A DNA stretch of 64,000 nucleotides from an uncultured Nocardioides sp. (lineage in GTDB: Bacteria; Actinomycetota; Actinomycetes; Propionibacteriales; Nocardioidaceae), in NCBI RefSeq assembly GCF_947489365.1, contig NZ_CANLDB010000002.1, positions 434,001 through 498,000 on the forward strand, in the 5' to 3' direction. This document shows positions 25,956 to 35,341 of this stretch, in pieces; position 1 is the first letter of the stretch; every line of letters starts with the position of its first letter. Below the pieces are notes generated by a model. The model did not search any database and was not told the DNA's origin. It was given only the letters and a program-made list of their open reading frames with translations. A program made the translations under genes and the position numbers.

Positions 25956-27149
25956 TCAGACGGTCCGCAGGCGGACGGTCTCCTCCATCGCGGCCAGCTT
26001 GGCCAGGGCGTCCTCGCTCATGGGGGCGCCGACGTCGGTGACGACGTACCCGCACTCCCCGCGGGTGCCCAGCACCTGCCGCTCGATGTTGACCTCGGCG
26101 TCCGCCAGCACCTGGTTCGCGCGCGCCAGCACCCCGGGGGTGTTGGCGTGGAGGTGGGCGATGCGCTGCGCCGGCTCGGCGCGTTCCGGGGTCAGCGTGG
26201 GCAGGTTGACGCTCAGCGAGGTCACGCCGTGCTGCACGTAGTCGCGGAGCTTGGCGCCGACGAAGCGCCCGATGTCCTCCTGCGCCTCCTCGGTCGAGCC
26301 GCCGACGTGGGGGGTGAGGATGACGTTGTCGAGGCCGCGCAACGGGGAGTCGAAGTGGTCGCCCCGGTTGCGGGGCTCGTCCGGGAACACGTCGACGGCG
26401 GCACCGGCGACGTGGCCGGAGGCGATGCCCTCGGCCAGCGCCTCGTAGTCAACGAGGAACCCGCGGGACAGGTTCAGGAAGATCGAGCGGGGCTTCATCA
26501 TCGCGATCTGCTCGCGGCCGAAGATCCCGGCGTTGCCCTGGCGCCCGTCCACGTGCAGCGTCACGGTCTCGACGTTGTCGAGCAGCTCGGCCAGCGACCC
26601 GCAGCGCGTGGCGTTGCCGAGCGCCAGCTTGTCGTCGGTGTCGTAGAAGAACACCTTCATGCCCAGCATCTCGGCGACCACGGACAGCTGCGAGCCGATG
26701 TTGCCGTAGCCGACGATGCCGAGGGTCCGGCCGCGGACCTCGTGGCTGCCGGCGGCCGACTTGTCCCAGACGCCGTCGTGGAGGGCCTTGTCACGGACGG
26801 TCAGGCGGCGGGCCAGCGCGATGATGTCGGCGATCGCGAGCTCCACCACCGAGCGGGTGTTGGAGAACGGCGCGTTGAACACGGCGATGCCGCGCCGCGT
26901 GGCGGCGGGCAGGTCGATCTGGTTCACGCCGATGCAGAAGGCGCCGATCGCCGTCAGGTCGCCCCGGGCGGCCAGGACTCGCTCGGTCACGTCGGTCTTC
27001 GAGCGGATGCCCAGCAGGTCGACGCCCTCGAGGGCGTCGATCAGGTCGTCCTCGGAGAGCGCGCCGGAGCGCGTCTCGATCTCGAACCCGGCGTCACGGA
27101 GGATCGTCGAGGCCAGCGGGTGGAGGTTCTCCAGAAGCAGTGCGCGCAC
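25956..27149 (-). CDS. serA: D-3-phosphoglycerate dehydrogenase with ACT domain
   Basis: 397 aa. First step of serine synthesis from 3-phosphoglycerate. The NAD-binding GYGNIGSQ, catalytic Arg in NLSRGFLVDY, Glu in VDVFPDEP and His in TPHVGGSTEEAQ are visible. The C-terminal ACT domain (about 325-397, HANTPGVLARANQVLADAEVNI) should bind serine. It is the short E. coli-like type, not the long mycobacterial type with an extra ASB domain. It starts with GTG. Confidence 0.93.
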   Translation of the reverse strand: MRALLLENLHPLASTILRDAGFEIETRSGALSEDDLIDALEGVDLLGIRSKTDVTERVLAARGDLTAIGAFCIGVNQIDLPAATRRGIAVFNAPFSNTRSVVELAIADIIALARRLTVRDKALHDGVWDKSAAGSHEVRGRTLGIVGYGNIGSQLSVVAEMLGMKVFFYDTDDKLALGNATRCGSLAELLDNVETVTLHVDGRQGNAGIFGREQIAMMKPRSIFLNLSRGFLVDYEALAEGIASGHVAGAAVDVFPDEPRNRGDHFDSPLRGLDNVILTPHVGGSTEEAQEDIGRFVGAKLRDYVQHGVTSLSVNLPTLTPERAEPAQRIAHLHANTPGVLARANQVLADAEVNIERQVLGTRGECGYVVTDVGAPMSEDALAKLAAMEETVRLRTV

Positions 27150-27288
27150 GCTCCCCTACTCTGCCGCACCCGGTGCGAGGCGCCGAACCGGCGCCGGATC
27201 ACGGACGACGCACCGCGCCGCTGACATTCACAGGCCGGCCACAGTGGTGTCACGGCTGCCTGCGAGGCCCCCGGCGGAGGCTGACGCC

Positions 27289-27783
27289 ATGTTCGACCTC
27301 ATCGACGGCCTGCCCGTCCACCCGCTCGTGGTCCACGCCGTCGTCGTGCTGATGCCCCTCGCGGTGCTCGGCACCCTCGCCATCGCCGCCCGACCCGCCT
27401 GGCGGGTGGCCTACGGGCCGCTCGTCACCGGCGTGGCCCTGGTCGCGACCGTGCTGGTGCCGGTGGCCACCTCCAGCGGCGAGGCGCTCGAGAAGCGGGT
27501 CGGCAACCCCGGCATCCACGCCGAGCTCGGCGACACCCTGCTGTGGTTCGCGATCCCCGTCGTGGTGCTCGCCGCCGCCCTCACCCTCCTCGAGCGCCGG
27601 CGTGCGGCCGGGAAGCCGCTGCCCGGCCCGGACGCCGTCCGCACGGTCGTCGCCGCCCTGGCCGTCGTCGCCGCCCTGGCCTGCGCGGTGCAGGTCTACC
27701 GCGTCGGTGACTCCGGTGCCCGCGCCGTGTGGGGCGACCAGGTCGCGTCCTCGACCCCCTCGCCCGGCGCCTCCTCCGAGTAG
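27289..27783 (+). CDS. DUF2231 four-helix membrane protein
   Basis: 164 aa. The opening GLPVHPLVVHAVVVLMPLAV with two His residues in the first helix, plus three more hydrophobic helices, matches DUF2231. The conserved His residues suggest haem or metal binding, not demonstrated. The 3' end overlaps 88 nt with the gene on the other strand. Confidence 0.78.
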   Translation: MFDLIDGLPVHPLVVHAVVVLMPLAVLGTLAIAARPAWRVAYGPLVTGVALVATVLVPVATSSGEALEKRVGNPGIHAELGDTLLWFAIPVVVLAAALTLLERRRAAGKPLPGPDAVRTVVAALAVVAALACAVQVYRVGDSGARAVWGDQVASSTPSPGASSE

Positions 27784-28250
27784 CCCGGTCCCGCGACGAG
27801 CGCAGCCAGGCGGTCGCGCTGGAGCACGCGCTCCGTCGCGGCGGCCCCGACGTCCGGCGGGCCCTCCGGGGCACGGGCGTCCCGGGCGGCCATCCCGGCG
27901 TACATCGCGGCCCCGATCGCGTGCTCCGGGGCGCGCAGCGTCGCCACGGCCTGCGCCACCGCGCGCGCCGCGGCACGGACGCCCGTCCGGTCGGGGAGGG
28001 AGCGCGCCGCGTTGTGCGCCCCGATGACCGCCGAGTGGTGGGCGACCTCGTCGAGTGCGCCGTCGTCCAGCCAGGCGGAGACATGGTCCAGCGCGCGGGC
28101 GAGCCGCGGGTCCACGGCGCCGTCCACCTCGAACCGGGCGGCCGCCCGGGCGGCGCACTCGGCGGCCCAGCGGACCGCCGTGAGGTGGTCGGCCCGCGCC
28201 AGCAGCTGCTCGACCTCGGCCCACACCTCGGCGGGGGAGGCGTCGACCAT
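27696..28250 (-). CDS. Imm-5-like putative immunity protein
   Basis: 184 aa, helical. The pattern AVRWAAECAARAAARFE ... EVAHHSAVIGAHNAARSL ... ARAVAQAVATLRAPEHAIGAAMYAGMAA (landmarks only) resembles the putative immunity proteins linked to Imm5 of polymorphic toxins. No toxin gene is adjacent, so it may be an orphan or have another job. ATG at 28250. Its last 88 nt run antisense to the DUF2231 gene. Confidence 0.55.
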   Translation of the reverse strand: MVDASPAEVWAEVEQLLARADHLTAVRWAAECAARAAARFEVDGAVDPRLARALDHVSAWLDDGALDEVAHHSAVIGAHNAARSLPDRTGVRAAARAVAQAVATLRAPEHAIGAAMYAGMAARDARAPEGPPDVGAAATERVLQRDRLAALVAGPGYSEEAPGEGVEDATWSPHTARAPESPTR

Positions 28251-28273
28251 GAGGCAGCGTAGATCCTGCGGGC

Positions 28274-28828
28274 TCAGGCGGGACGGTGCTTCAGCAGAGT
28301 GATCCCGCCGCGGAACGACCTCGACCCGACGGTCTCCATCCGCGGCACCACGTAGCCGTCCGGGAACAGCCGGCGGCCGCGGCCCTGGACGACGGGGTAG
28401 ACGAACTGCCGGTACTCGTCCACCAGCCCCGCGACGATCAGTGCGTGGGCCAGGCGGATCGACCCGGTCAGCACGATCTCGCGCCCCTCCGTCTGCTTCA
28501 GCGCCGCCACCTCGGCCACGGGGTCCCCGCGCAGGACCGTCGTGCGGTCCCACTCCGGGTCGCCCAGCGTCGACGACACGACGTACTTGGACACGCCGTG
28601 GAGGTAGGCGCTCACTCCTGTGGAGTCGTCGTCCAGGTCACGCCAGTAGCCGCGGAGGTCCAGGAACGTACGGCGTCCGCACAGGAAGCCGTCGGCCTCG
28701 GCGTCCTGCCGCTGCATCTCCTCGGTCAGGTCGGCCTGGTCGCCCTGGCCCTGGGCGTCGAACCAGTCGTCGAGCATCTCGACGGCACCGTCGAGCGTGA
28801 CGTTCTGCGTGATGACGAGCCTGCGCAC
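28274..28828 (-). CDS. Dihydrofolate reductase / RibD-like reductase
   Basis: 184 aa. RLVITQNVTLDG at the start, GFLCGRRTFLDLRGYW, VSSTLGDPEWDRTTVL and LVDEYRQFVYPVVQGRGRRLF are hallmarks of the RibD C-terminal/DHFR-like family common in actinobacteria. It probably binds NADPH; the substrate is undefined. It begins with GTG. Confidence 0.82.
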   Translation of the reverse strand: MRRLVITQNVTLDGAVEMLDDWFDAQGQGDQADLTEEMQRQDAEADGFLCGRRTFLDLRGYWRDLDDDSTGVSAYLHGVSKYVVSSTLGDPEWDRTTVLRGDPVAEVAALKQTEGREIVLTGSIRLAHALIVAGLVDEYRQFVYPVVQGRGRRLFPDGYVVPRMETVGSRSFRGGITLLKHRPA

Positions 28829-28917
28829 GGGTCGTGTCCTCTCCTCGGGTGACGGTCTCGGGCGGTGCCGACCTGCGCACGGTCACGGACTCATCGGTTC
28901 CGTGGGAGGCTGAAACC

Positions 28918-29187
28918 ATGTTCGGTCTCATCGGTTTCCTCATCCTCGGCCTCATCGCGGGCGCCATCGCCCGTCTCCTCGTCCCCGGCAAGGACAGCAT
29001 GGGCATCCTCGCCACGATGCTGCTCGGCATCGTCGGCTCCTTCGTCGGCGGCACGCTCGCGGCGCTGCTCTTCAACCGCGGCAGCTTCGACTTCAGCACC
29101 TCCGGGCTGATCGGCTCCGTCATCGGCGCCGTCATCGCCCTGCTGGTCTACAACGCCGTGACCGGTCGCAAGAAGGTCACGTCCTGA
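28918..29187 (+). CDS. GlsB/YeaQ/YmgE family stress membrane protein
   Basis: 89 aa with three hydrophobic helices. The pattern GLIAGAIARLLVPG, GILATMLLGIVGSFVGG and a final GAVIALLVYNAV is diagnostic of this transglycosylase-associated family. Family genes are general stress-induced. The stop codon overlaps the candidate CTG start of the next gene. Confidence 0.88.
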   Translation: MFGLIGFLILGLIAGAIARLLVPGKDSMGILATMLLGIVGSFVGGTLAALLFNRGSFDFSTSGLIGSVIGAVIALLVYNAVTGRKKVTS

Positions 29188-30212
29188 GCCTCGCACTGCG
29201 GCGGGCCGAGGACCTCGGCCCGCTCTGGGAGCGGCTCCTCCCCGACCTGACCCCCGCAGGGGGCAGGCGCGGGCTCGACGCCCTGCTCGACCACCTCGAG
29301 ACCGGTGGTCGGCGCGCGCGGCGGGCCTACGGCGCCCTCGGGCTCGGCGTACGCCGGGCGCTGACGTGGGAGCCCGACGACCGGCGCGACCCGCGCTGGT
29401 GGCCGCAGGGCATCAGCGACCCCCACGAGCCCCACCCGTCCGGCCGGGAGCTGCTGCTCACCACCTGGTACGCCAAGACCCTCGGCGACGAGCGCAACCA
29501 GGGCTCACGCCTGAGCCTCGTGGACGTCGGCGCCCGGCGCTACGAGCACGTGCTGCTGGTCGAGCCACGGCCCGCGAAGGACGGCGGCGCCCCGACCTGG
29601 CGGCCCCTGAAGATCCACGCCGGCGGCCTGGTGTGGTGGGGCGACTGGGTGCACGTCGCCGCCACCCGCAACGGCTTCGCCACCTGCCACCTCGACGACC
29701 TCACCCCGGTCCCCGCGGAGCGCCGCGACGAGTTCCTCGGCCACTCCTGGGTGCTGCCGATGCGCCACGCGCACCGCGCGGTGACCCCCGAGGGGACCGA
29801 GCCGCTGCGCTACTCCTTCCTGTCCCTCGACCTGGAGGAGCCGGCCGCCCCGACGCTCGTCGTCGGCGAGTACGGCCGCGGTCGCCAGACCACCCGCCTC
29901 ACCCGCTGGCCGATGGACCCGCAGACCCGCCTCCCCGCGCTGGGCGACGACGACCACTGCCGCTGCGTCGAGGTCCTCGACGGGGTCCGCGGCATGCAGG
30001 GCGCCGTCCGTCGCCGGGGACGCTGGGAGGTCAGCACCTCCCACGGCCCGACCACGCCGGGGTCGCTGTGGGTCCGGGAGGACGCCGGTTGGCGCCGCCG
30101 CCGCTGGGCCACCCCGATGGGACCCGAGGACCTCACGGCCACCGGCGACAGCCTGTGGACCGTCACCGAGCACCCGCGACGGCGCTGGATCGTCGAGCTG
30201 CGCGGGGCCTGA
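29184..30212 (+). CDS. Conserved hypothetical protein, candidate CTG start
   Basis: About 342 aa, no recognised domain. It shows repeated Trp/Gly/His beta-rich segments (LKIHAGGLVWWGDWVHVAATRNGFATCHLDDL and others, suggesting a beta-propeller or secreted-type fold). No signal peptide is visible. No ATG, GTG or TTG occurs in frame between the previous gene and GTG at 29520, and conserved-looking sequence extends upstream of 29520. CTG at 29184 overlaps the preceding TGA and has AAGAAGG at a suitable distance. The start therefore appears non-canonical and coupled. Confidence 0.6.
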   Translation: MSLALRRAEDLGPLWERLLPDLTPAGGRRGLDALLDHLETGGRRARRAYGALGLGVRRALTWEPDDRRDPRWWPQGISDPHEPHPSGRELLLTTWYAKTLGDERNQGSRLSLVDVGARRYEHVLLVEPRPAKDGGAPTWRPLKIHAGGLVWWGDWVHVAATRNGFATCHLDDLTPVPAERRDEFLGHSWVLPMRHAHRAVTPEGTEPLRYSFLSLDLEEPAAPTLVVGEYGRGRQTTRLTRWPMDPQTRLPALGDDDHCRCVEVLDGVRGMQGAVRRRGRWEVSTSHGPTTPGSLWVREDAGWRRRRWATPMGPEDLTATGDSLWTVTEHPRRRWIVELRGA

Positions 30213-30213
30213 G

Positions 30214-31086
30214 TCAGCGCACGGAGTCGGCGTACCCGACGATGCGGTTGAAGAGCGTGACCATGGGTGCACTCGCGGCCGAGACCGGGCGCTCCTCGAG
30301 GATCCGCTCCATGCGGCCGCCGTCGTCGTACCCGTAGTCCTGCGCGACCCGGACGCAGGTCAGGGCGGCGTCGCGGACGACCCAGGGGTCGACGGTCCAC
30401 ATGCCCTCCATCACCCGGTCCGCGTTCGGCTTGTCCTCCTGGCCGGGCAGCTCCCAGGCCGAGAGCGCGGCGCAGAACTCCGCGGAGTCGCACACCACGC
30501 TCCACTCGTGCCGCATGGGCGCGTCGGGGGCGAGCGGCACCCGGACGGGGGCGACGTCGGTGCGCAGGTCGGGGAACGCGGAGAACACCACGGCGACGTC
30601 CGCGACCCTGGCCAGCTCCTCCCAGCGGCTCTGCGCGATCTCGAAGTGCCGGGTCCGCTGGAAGTTGCCGAAGATCACCGGACGGGCCGCGGTGGCCAGC
30701 GCCTCGTCCTCGATGGCCCACGACAGCGACATCATCATCGACTTCCGCAGCCGCAGCGCCTCCAGGTGCGGGTGGCGCGAGCGCAGCGACGCGAACACCG
30801 ACGGCGCCTGCGGCCCGCTGCGGGAGCTGGCCATCATCACGTCGGCGATGGCGATCTCGAGCCGGACGCCACGGTCCCGCCGGCGGGCGACCTCCTTGAC
30901 CTGCTCGCACTGGTCCTCGCGGTAGCGCCGGTGCCCACCGGGCAGCCGCGCGGGGTGCGGGAAGTCGTGCCGGCGCTCCCAGGCGCGCAGCGTCGTCGTG
31001 CTGACACCCGTGCGCGCGGCGACGTCCCCGATCGTCAGGTGTGCCTCATCCGACACTGCATTCCCTGAGGCACCCATTCGTGCCAT
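30214..31086 (-). CDS. MerR-family regulator with DICT sensory domain (copy 1)
   Basis: 290 aa. The N-terminal winged helix (LTIGDVAARTGVSTTTLRAWERRHDFPHPARLPGGHRRY, landmarks IGDVAARTGVS and AWERRHDFP) is MerR-like. The C-terminal about 180 residues match a DICT domain (SWAIEDEALATAARPVIFGNFQ, RYFEIAQSRWEELAR-like). DICT domains sense unknown signals and are often linked to light. It is divergent from the Tudor-like/sigma factor pair and has a paralogue at 46.5 kb. Confidence 0.85.
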   Translation of the reverse strand: MARMGASGNAVSDEAHLTIGDVAARTGVSTTTLRAWERRHDFPHPARLPGGHRRYREDQCEQVKEVARRRDRGVRLEIAIADVMMASSRSGPQAPSVFASLRSRHPHLEALRLRKSMMMSLSWAIEDEALATAARPVIFGNFQRTRHFEIAQSRWEELARVADVAVVFSAFPDLRTDVAPVRVPLAPDAPMRHEWSVVCDSAEFCAALSAWELPGQEDKPNADRVMEGMWTVDPWVVRDAALTCVRVAQDYGYDDGGRMERILEERPVSAASAPMVTLFNRIVGYADSVR

Positions 31087-31169
31087 GCTAGACCTGTACA
31101 GGATGTAGAAGTCATGATTGAGAATCTCGACAGGGCGTCGAGAAGGCCGGACACGGCTCGGAGGGTCCG
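31087..31169. promoter_or_regulatory. Divergent promoter region of MerR-DICT gene and sigma operon
   Basis: It holds a CCTGTACAGG palindrome and, at 31118-31124, TTGAGAA. The latter is also found in reverse orientation at 46320-46326 upstream of the second MerR-DICT gene. AT content is higher than in the neighbours. The region is a candidate MerR operator. Confidence 0.45.
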
Positions 31170-31373
31170 ATGAGTATCAGCAAGGGCGACACGGTCCACT
31201 GGAACACCCCACAGGGGAAGACCACGGGCAAGGCCATCGAGAAGAAGACCTCGCCGTTCCAGCACGACAAGCAGAAGTTCCAGGCCAGCTCGGACGAGCC
31301 GTACTGGATCGTCGAGTCGGAGAAGTCCGGCTCGAAGGCCGCACACAAAGAATCAACCCTCGAGAAGGGGTGA
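31170..31373 (+). CDS. HVA/Tudor-like DUF2945 protein
   Basis: 67 aa basic protein. GDTVHWNTPQGKTTGKAIEKKTSPF and YWIVESEKSGSKAAHKESTL (landmarks) match the hypervirulence-associated Tudor-like family. Its role in bacteria is not known. It has a GGAGGG ribosome site. Its last codons overlap the possible GTG of the sigma factor gene, so the pair is co-translated. Confidence 0.82.
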   Translation: MSISKGDTVHWNTPQGKTTGKAIEKKTSPFQHDKQKFQASSDEPYWIVESEKSGSKAAHKESTLEKG

Positions 31374-31378
31374 CCCCC

Positions 31379-32149
31379 GTGGCCGCCGAGACACCGCGCC
31401 GCACACGCCGGCGCGAGGAGACGACCCGGCTCTTCGCCGAGATCGAGCAGGCGACGTCCGACGAGCAGAGGGACCGCCTCCGCGACGAGGTGGTCGTGGT
31501 CAACCTCGAGCTGGCTCGCACGCTGGCCGGCCGCTACCGCAACCGCGGCGTGGCCCTGGACGACCTGGAGCAGGTCGCGAGCCTCGCCCTCGTGCAGGCG
31601 GTCCGCCGCTTCGTGTCGGAGCCCGGCCGCGACTTCCTGTCGTACGCCGTCCCGACCATCCGCGGTGAGCTGCGCAAGCACTTCCGCGACCTGGGCTGGA
31701 TCGTCCGGCCGCCGCGCCGCATCCAGGAGAACCAGTCGCGCGTCGTCGCGGCGTACGAGCACCGCACCTCCGAGGGCGAGCAGCGCACCGCCAAGGACGT
31801 CGCGGAGGCGCTCGGCATCTCGGTGGCCGACGTCGAGGAGGCCATGCAGGCGCAGGGGTGCTTCCACGCCTCCTCGCTCGACCTGCCGGTCGGCCCCGAC
31901 TCGACCACGACCGTGGCGGAGAGCCTGGTGCGTCCCGACGACGAGACGGACGCCGCGGAGACGCGGGCCACGCTCGAGCCCATGATCCGCAGCCTGCGCG
32001 AGCGGGACCGGCTGATCCTGCGCATGCGCTACGTCGAGGACTGGACCCAGCAGGAGATCGCCGACGCCATCGGCGTCACCCAGATGCAGGTCTCACGGCT
32101 GCTGCGCCGCATCCTGAAGGACCTGCGGGAGCTCGCCGCCGCGTCCTGA
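31379..32149 (+). CDS. Sigma-B/F-type RNA polymerase sigma factor
   Basis: 256 aa. Region 2 (NLELARTLAGRYRNRGVALDDLEQVASLALVQAVRRF, landmarks RYRNRGVALDDLEQVA), region 3 (SYAVPTIRGELRKHFRD) and region 4 (RDRLILRMRYVEDWTQQEIADAIGVTQMQVSRLLRRIL) give a complete group 3 stress sigma factor. The GTG at 31379 has AGAAGGGG about 9 nt upstream; a GTG 9 nt earlier overlaps the previous stop and is an alternative. No anti-sigma factor gene is adjacent. The divergent MerR-DICT protein may control it. Confidence 0.9.
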   Translation: MAAETPRRTRRREETTRLFAEIEQATSDEQRDRLRDEVVVVNLELARTLAGRYRNRGVALDDLEQVASLALVQAVRRFVSEPGRDFLSYAVPTIRGELRKHFRDLGWIVRPPRRIQENQSRVVAAYEHRTSEGEQRTAKDVAEALGISVADVEEAMQAQGCFHASSLDLPVGPDSTTTVAESLVRPDDETDAAETRATLEPMIRSLRERDRLILRMRYVEDWTQQEIADAIGVTQMQVSRLLRRILKDLRELAAAS

Positions 32150-32150
32150 G

Positions 32151-32171
32151 CCGGGCCGGGGTCCGGCCCGG
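32151..32171. terminator. Hairpin between sigma factor and ROK genes
   Basis: Perfect 9-bp stem CCGGGCCGG/CCGGCCCGG with a 3-nt loop between convergent genes. Confidence 0.65.
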
Positions 32172-32187
32172 GTGACCCGCCGCCGCC

Positions 32188-33363
32188 TCAGCCGGTGGTG
32201 AGCCAGGCGTCGACGGCCTCCGGCGCCAGCGCGCCCTCGAGCGCCATGGCGCCGCAGCCGACGACGCCCGCGCGGTCGCCGTACGTCGAGGGCAGGAACA
32301 CCAGGTCCCGGGTCGCCAGGGCCGTCGAGCGGGCGTAGACGCTCTCGCGCAGCCCGGCGAGGTAGGTGTCGTAGGCGCCGGCCATGTCGCCGCCGACGAC
32401 GACGGCCGACGGGTTGAGCAGGGTGATGGCCAGGGCCAGGGTCTCCCCCAGCCGGCGGCCGCTCTCGCGCAGCAGGCCCCGGGCCTCCGCCTCGCCGACC
32501 TGCGCGAGGCGGACGAGCTCGCGCACGTGCTCCACCGGACGACCCCGCGCCGCACGCTCCGCGACGAGCGCCCATCCTGCCGCGACGGTCTCGAGGCACC
32601 CGGTCCGCCCGCAGCGGCAGGGCAGACCGGCGTCCGCTCCCCCGTCGGGCGCCGTGACGGCGGGGGTGTGCCCGATCTCGCCGGCGCCGCCCAGCGCACC
32701 GCGCACCACCTCGCCGCCGACGACGATGCCGAGGCCGAGACCCGTGGAGGCCTTGACGACCAGCAGGTCGTCGTACGTGCGGGCGTGGCCGAGCAGCTCG
32801 GAGAGGGCGAGGACGTCGGCGTCGTTGCCCACCCAGAGCGGGGCGCGGGTCACCTGCTCGAGGTACGGCGCCAGCTCGACGCCGTCCCAGCCGGACACGA
32901 CGGGCGAGTCGACGCTGATCCCGAGCGCGGGGTCGATGCTGCCGGGCAGGCTCAGGCCCACCCCGAGCACCGGCGCCTCGCCGGGAACGGCGGCCAGCAG
33001 GCCGCGCAGGCGCTCGACGACGTCGGGCATCACGGTCGCCGGCCCCGCGCCGGCCTCGTGGTCCGCCTCGTCGCAGGCGAGCTCGGCGCCGGTGAGGTCC
33101 AGGACGGCCAGCTGGGTGCGCGAGCGCCCGACGGCGGCGGCGAGCACCACCCCCGCGGTGCGGTTGAAGACCAGCGAGCCCGGCGGGCGTCCCCCGGTGG
33201 ACGCCTCCTCACGGCCGGGCAGCAGCAGCCCGGCACGCAGGAGGGTGTCGACCCGCGTCACCACCGCCGTGCGGGACATGCCCGTGAGTCGACGCAGGTC
33301 GGAGCGGGTGGAGGCACGACCGGCGCGGACGAGGCGGAGCAGCTCCCCGGCGGATTCGGTCAT
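32188..33363 (-). CDS. ROK-family transcriptional repressor
   Basis: 391 aa. The N-terminal helix-turn-helix ([29 protein letters not shown], landmark SDLRRLTGMSRTAV) is followed by a ROK sugar-kinase-like domain with GNDADVLALSE, GGAGEIGHTP and the zinc motif CRCGRTGCLE. It is probably a repressor of the divergent edd-eda-malQ operon that senses a sugar or sugar acid. An ATG at 33390 is possible, but TACGAT lies 7 nt before the ATG at 33363. Confidence 0.86.
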   Translation of the reverse strand: MTESAGELLRLVRAGRASTRSDLRRLTGMSRTAVVTRVDTLLRAGLLLPGREEASTGGRPPGSLVFNRTAGVVLAAAVGRSRTQLAVLDLTGAELACDEADHEAGAGPATVMPDVVERLRGLLAAVPGEAPVLGVGLSLPGSIDPALGISVDSPVVSGWDGVELAPYLEQVTRAPLWVGNDADVLALSELLGHARTYDDLLVVKASTGLGLGIVVGGEVVRGALGGAGEIGHTPAVTAPDGGADAGLPCRCGRTGCLETVAAGWALVAERAARGRPVEHVRELVRLAQVGEAEARGLLRESGRRLGETLALAITLLNPSAVVVGGDMAGAYDTYLAGLRESVYARSTALATRDLVFLPSTYGDRAGVVGCGAMALEGALAPEAVDAWLTTG

Positions 33364-33370
33364 GCTCGCG

Positions 33371-33376
33371 ATCGTA
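33371..33376 (-). promoter_or_regulatory. Candidate -10 box of ROK gene
   Basis: TACGAT on the minus strand, 7 nt before the ATG at 33363 and inside a short GCTCGC/GCGAGC dyad that could allow autoregulation. Confidence 0.45.
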
Positions 33377-33428
33377 GCGAGCGGGGACATAGTGCACCGT
33401 CTTTTGACTTCAAAGTGTCGAAGTGTGC

Positions 33429-33457
33429 TTGCTATGGGTTGGAAGTGCCCCTAGCGT
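33429..33457 (+). promoter_or_regulatory. Promoter of edd-eda-malQ
   Basis: A -35-like TTGCTA (33429-33434), 17-nt spacer and -10 TAGCGT (33452-33457) end 6 nt before the edd ATG, consistent with a leaderless operon. The AT-richer stretch just upstream (33405-33428) is the most likely ROK operator site. Confidence 0.6.
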
Positions 33458-33463
33458 GGAGGC

Positions 33464-35341
33464 ATGAGCACCCACCCGGTCCTGGCGGCCGTGACCGAGC
33501 GCATCGTCGAGCGGAGCGCGCACTCGCGGGCGGCGTACCTGCGCCGGACCCGCGCCGCGGCCGGCTCCGGCGCCCCGGGCCGGGCCTCGCTGGGCTGCGC
33601 GAACCTCGCCCATGGCTTCGCCGCCGAGGCCGCGCCGGAGAAGGCGGCGCTGCGCGGCCGGGTCAAGCCCAACCTCGCGATCGTCACCAGCTACAACGAC
33701 ATGCTCTCGGCGCACCAGCCGTTCGTGGACTACCCGCCCGCGCTGAAGCGCTCCGCCGCCCGCGCCGGCGGGCTCGCCCAGGTCGCGGGGGGCGTGCCCG
33801 CGATGTGCGACGGCATCACCCAGGGCCGCCCCGGGATGCAGCTGTCGCTCTACAGCCGCGACGTCATCGCCATGTCGACCGCGGTCGCGCTCTCCCACGA
33901 CATGTTCGACGGCGCCCTGATGCTGGGCGTCTGCGACAAGATCGTCCCCGGCCTGCTGATCGGCGCCCTCTCCTTCGGCCACCTGCCGACCGTCTTCGTG
34001 CCGGCCGGCCCCATGACCTCGGGCCTGCCGAACGCCGAGAAGGCCGCCGTCCGCCAGCGGTACGCCGAGGGCCGGGCCACCCGCGCGGAGCTGCTGGACG
34101 CCGAGGCGGCGTCGTACCACTCGGCGGGGACGTGCACCTTCTACGGCACCGCGAACTCCAACCAGCTGATCATGGAGGTGCTCGGCCTGCACCTGCCCGG
34201 CTCGTCCTTCGTGAACCCCGGGACGCCGCTGCGCGAGGCGCTGACCGACGCCGCCGCCCGGCGGGCCGTCGCGATCACCCGGCAGGGCGGTGAGCCCACC
34301 CCGATCGGCGAGATCGTCGACGAGAAGGCGATCGTCAACGCCTGCGTCGCGTTGCTCGCCAGCGGCGGGTCCACCAACCACACGATCCACCTCGTGGCCA
34401 TCGCCCGCGCCGCGGGCATCGAGCTGACCTGGCAGGACCTCTCCGAGCTCTCGACCGTCGTGCCGCTGCTCGCTCGGGTCTACCCCAACGGCACCGCCGA
34501 CGTGAACCACTTCCACGCCGCCGGCGGGATCGCGTTCCTCGTCCACACCCTGCTGCGCGCCGGGTTGCTGCACCCCGACGTGCGCACCATCGCGGGCCAC
34601 GGGCTGCACCACTACACGACCGAGCCGAAGCTGGACGGCGCCTCCGGGGAGCTGACGTGGGAGGAGGGGCCGAAGGCCTCCGGCGACCTCGACGTCCTGC
34701 GTCCGGCCACCGCACCGTTCCAGACCGACGGCGGCCTTAAGGTCCTCACCGGACCGCTCGGGACGGGGGTCATCAAGACCTCCGCCGTGGCCCCCGCGCA
34801 CCGCACCGTCACCGCCCCGGCCCTGGTCGTCGACGACCAGGACGACCTGCTCGCGCTGCACGCCGCGGGCGAGCTCGACGGGCGCGACTTCGTCGCCGTC
34901 GTCCGCTACCAGGGCCCCGCCGCGAACGGCATGCCCGAGCTGCACAAGCTCACCCCCGTGCTCGGCCTCCTGCAGGACCGCGGGCAGCGCGTCGCCATCG
35001 TCACCGACGGCCGTATGTCCGGGGCGTCGGGCAAGGTGCCCGCCGCCATCCACCTGACCCCGGAGGCCGCCCTCGGCGGGCCGCTGAGCCGGGTCGTGGA
35101 CGGCGACCTGATCACCATCGACGCGGAGCGCGGCGTCCTCGACGTCGCCGCCGCCGACGAGCTCCAGCGGCGCGAGCCCACCGGCCGCGCCCCCGAGGGC
35201 GAGGAGTTCGCCGGCACCGGCCGCGAGCTGTTCGCCGCCTTCCGCGCCACCGTCGGCGCCGCCGACCGCGGCGCCAGCGTGTTCCCCGGCACCGTCCCGA
35301 CGTACAGCCCCGGCCAGGAGGTCTCCCTTGAGTCTGCGTGA
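33464..35341 (+). CDS. edd: 6-Phosphogluconate dehydratase
   Basis: 625 aa IlvD/Edd family 4Fe-4S dehydratase. It converts 6-phosphogluconate to KDPG in the Entner-Doudoroff pathway. Landmarks are [61 protein letters not shown] and [15 protein letters not shown]; the Cys residues in the middle three ligate the cluster. Full family length. First gene of the edd-eda-malQ operon. Confidence 0.95.
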   Translation: MSTHPVLAAVTERIVERSAHSRAAYLRRTRAAAGSGAPGRASLGCANLAHGFAAEAAPEKAALRGRVKPNLAIVTSYNDMLSAHQPFVDYPPALKRSAARAGGLAQVAGGVPAMCDGITQGRPGMQLSLYSRDVIAMSTAVALSHDMFDGALMLGVCDKIVPGLLIGALSFGHLPTVFVPAGPMTSGLPNAEKAAVRQRYAEGRATRAELLDAEAASYHSAGTCTFYGTANSNQLIMEVLGLHLPGSSFVNPGTPLREALTDAAARRAVAITRQGGEPTPIGEIVDEKAIVNACVALLASGGSTNHTIHLVAIARAAGIELTWQDLSELSTVVPLLARVYPNGTADVNHFHAAGGIAFLVHTLLRAGLLHPDVRTIAGHGLHHYTTEPKLDGASGELTWEEGPKASGDLDVLRPATAPFQTDGGLKVLTGPLGTGVIKTSAVAPAHRTVTAPALVVDDQDDLLALHAAGELDGRDFVAVVRYQGPAANGMPELHKLTPVLGLLQDRGQRVAIVTDGRMSGASGKVPAAIHLTPEAALGGPLSRVVDGDLITIDAERGVLDVAAADELQRREPTGRAPEGEEFAGTGRELFAAFRATVGAADRGASVFPGTVPTYSPGQEVSLESA

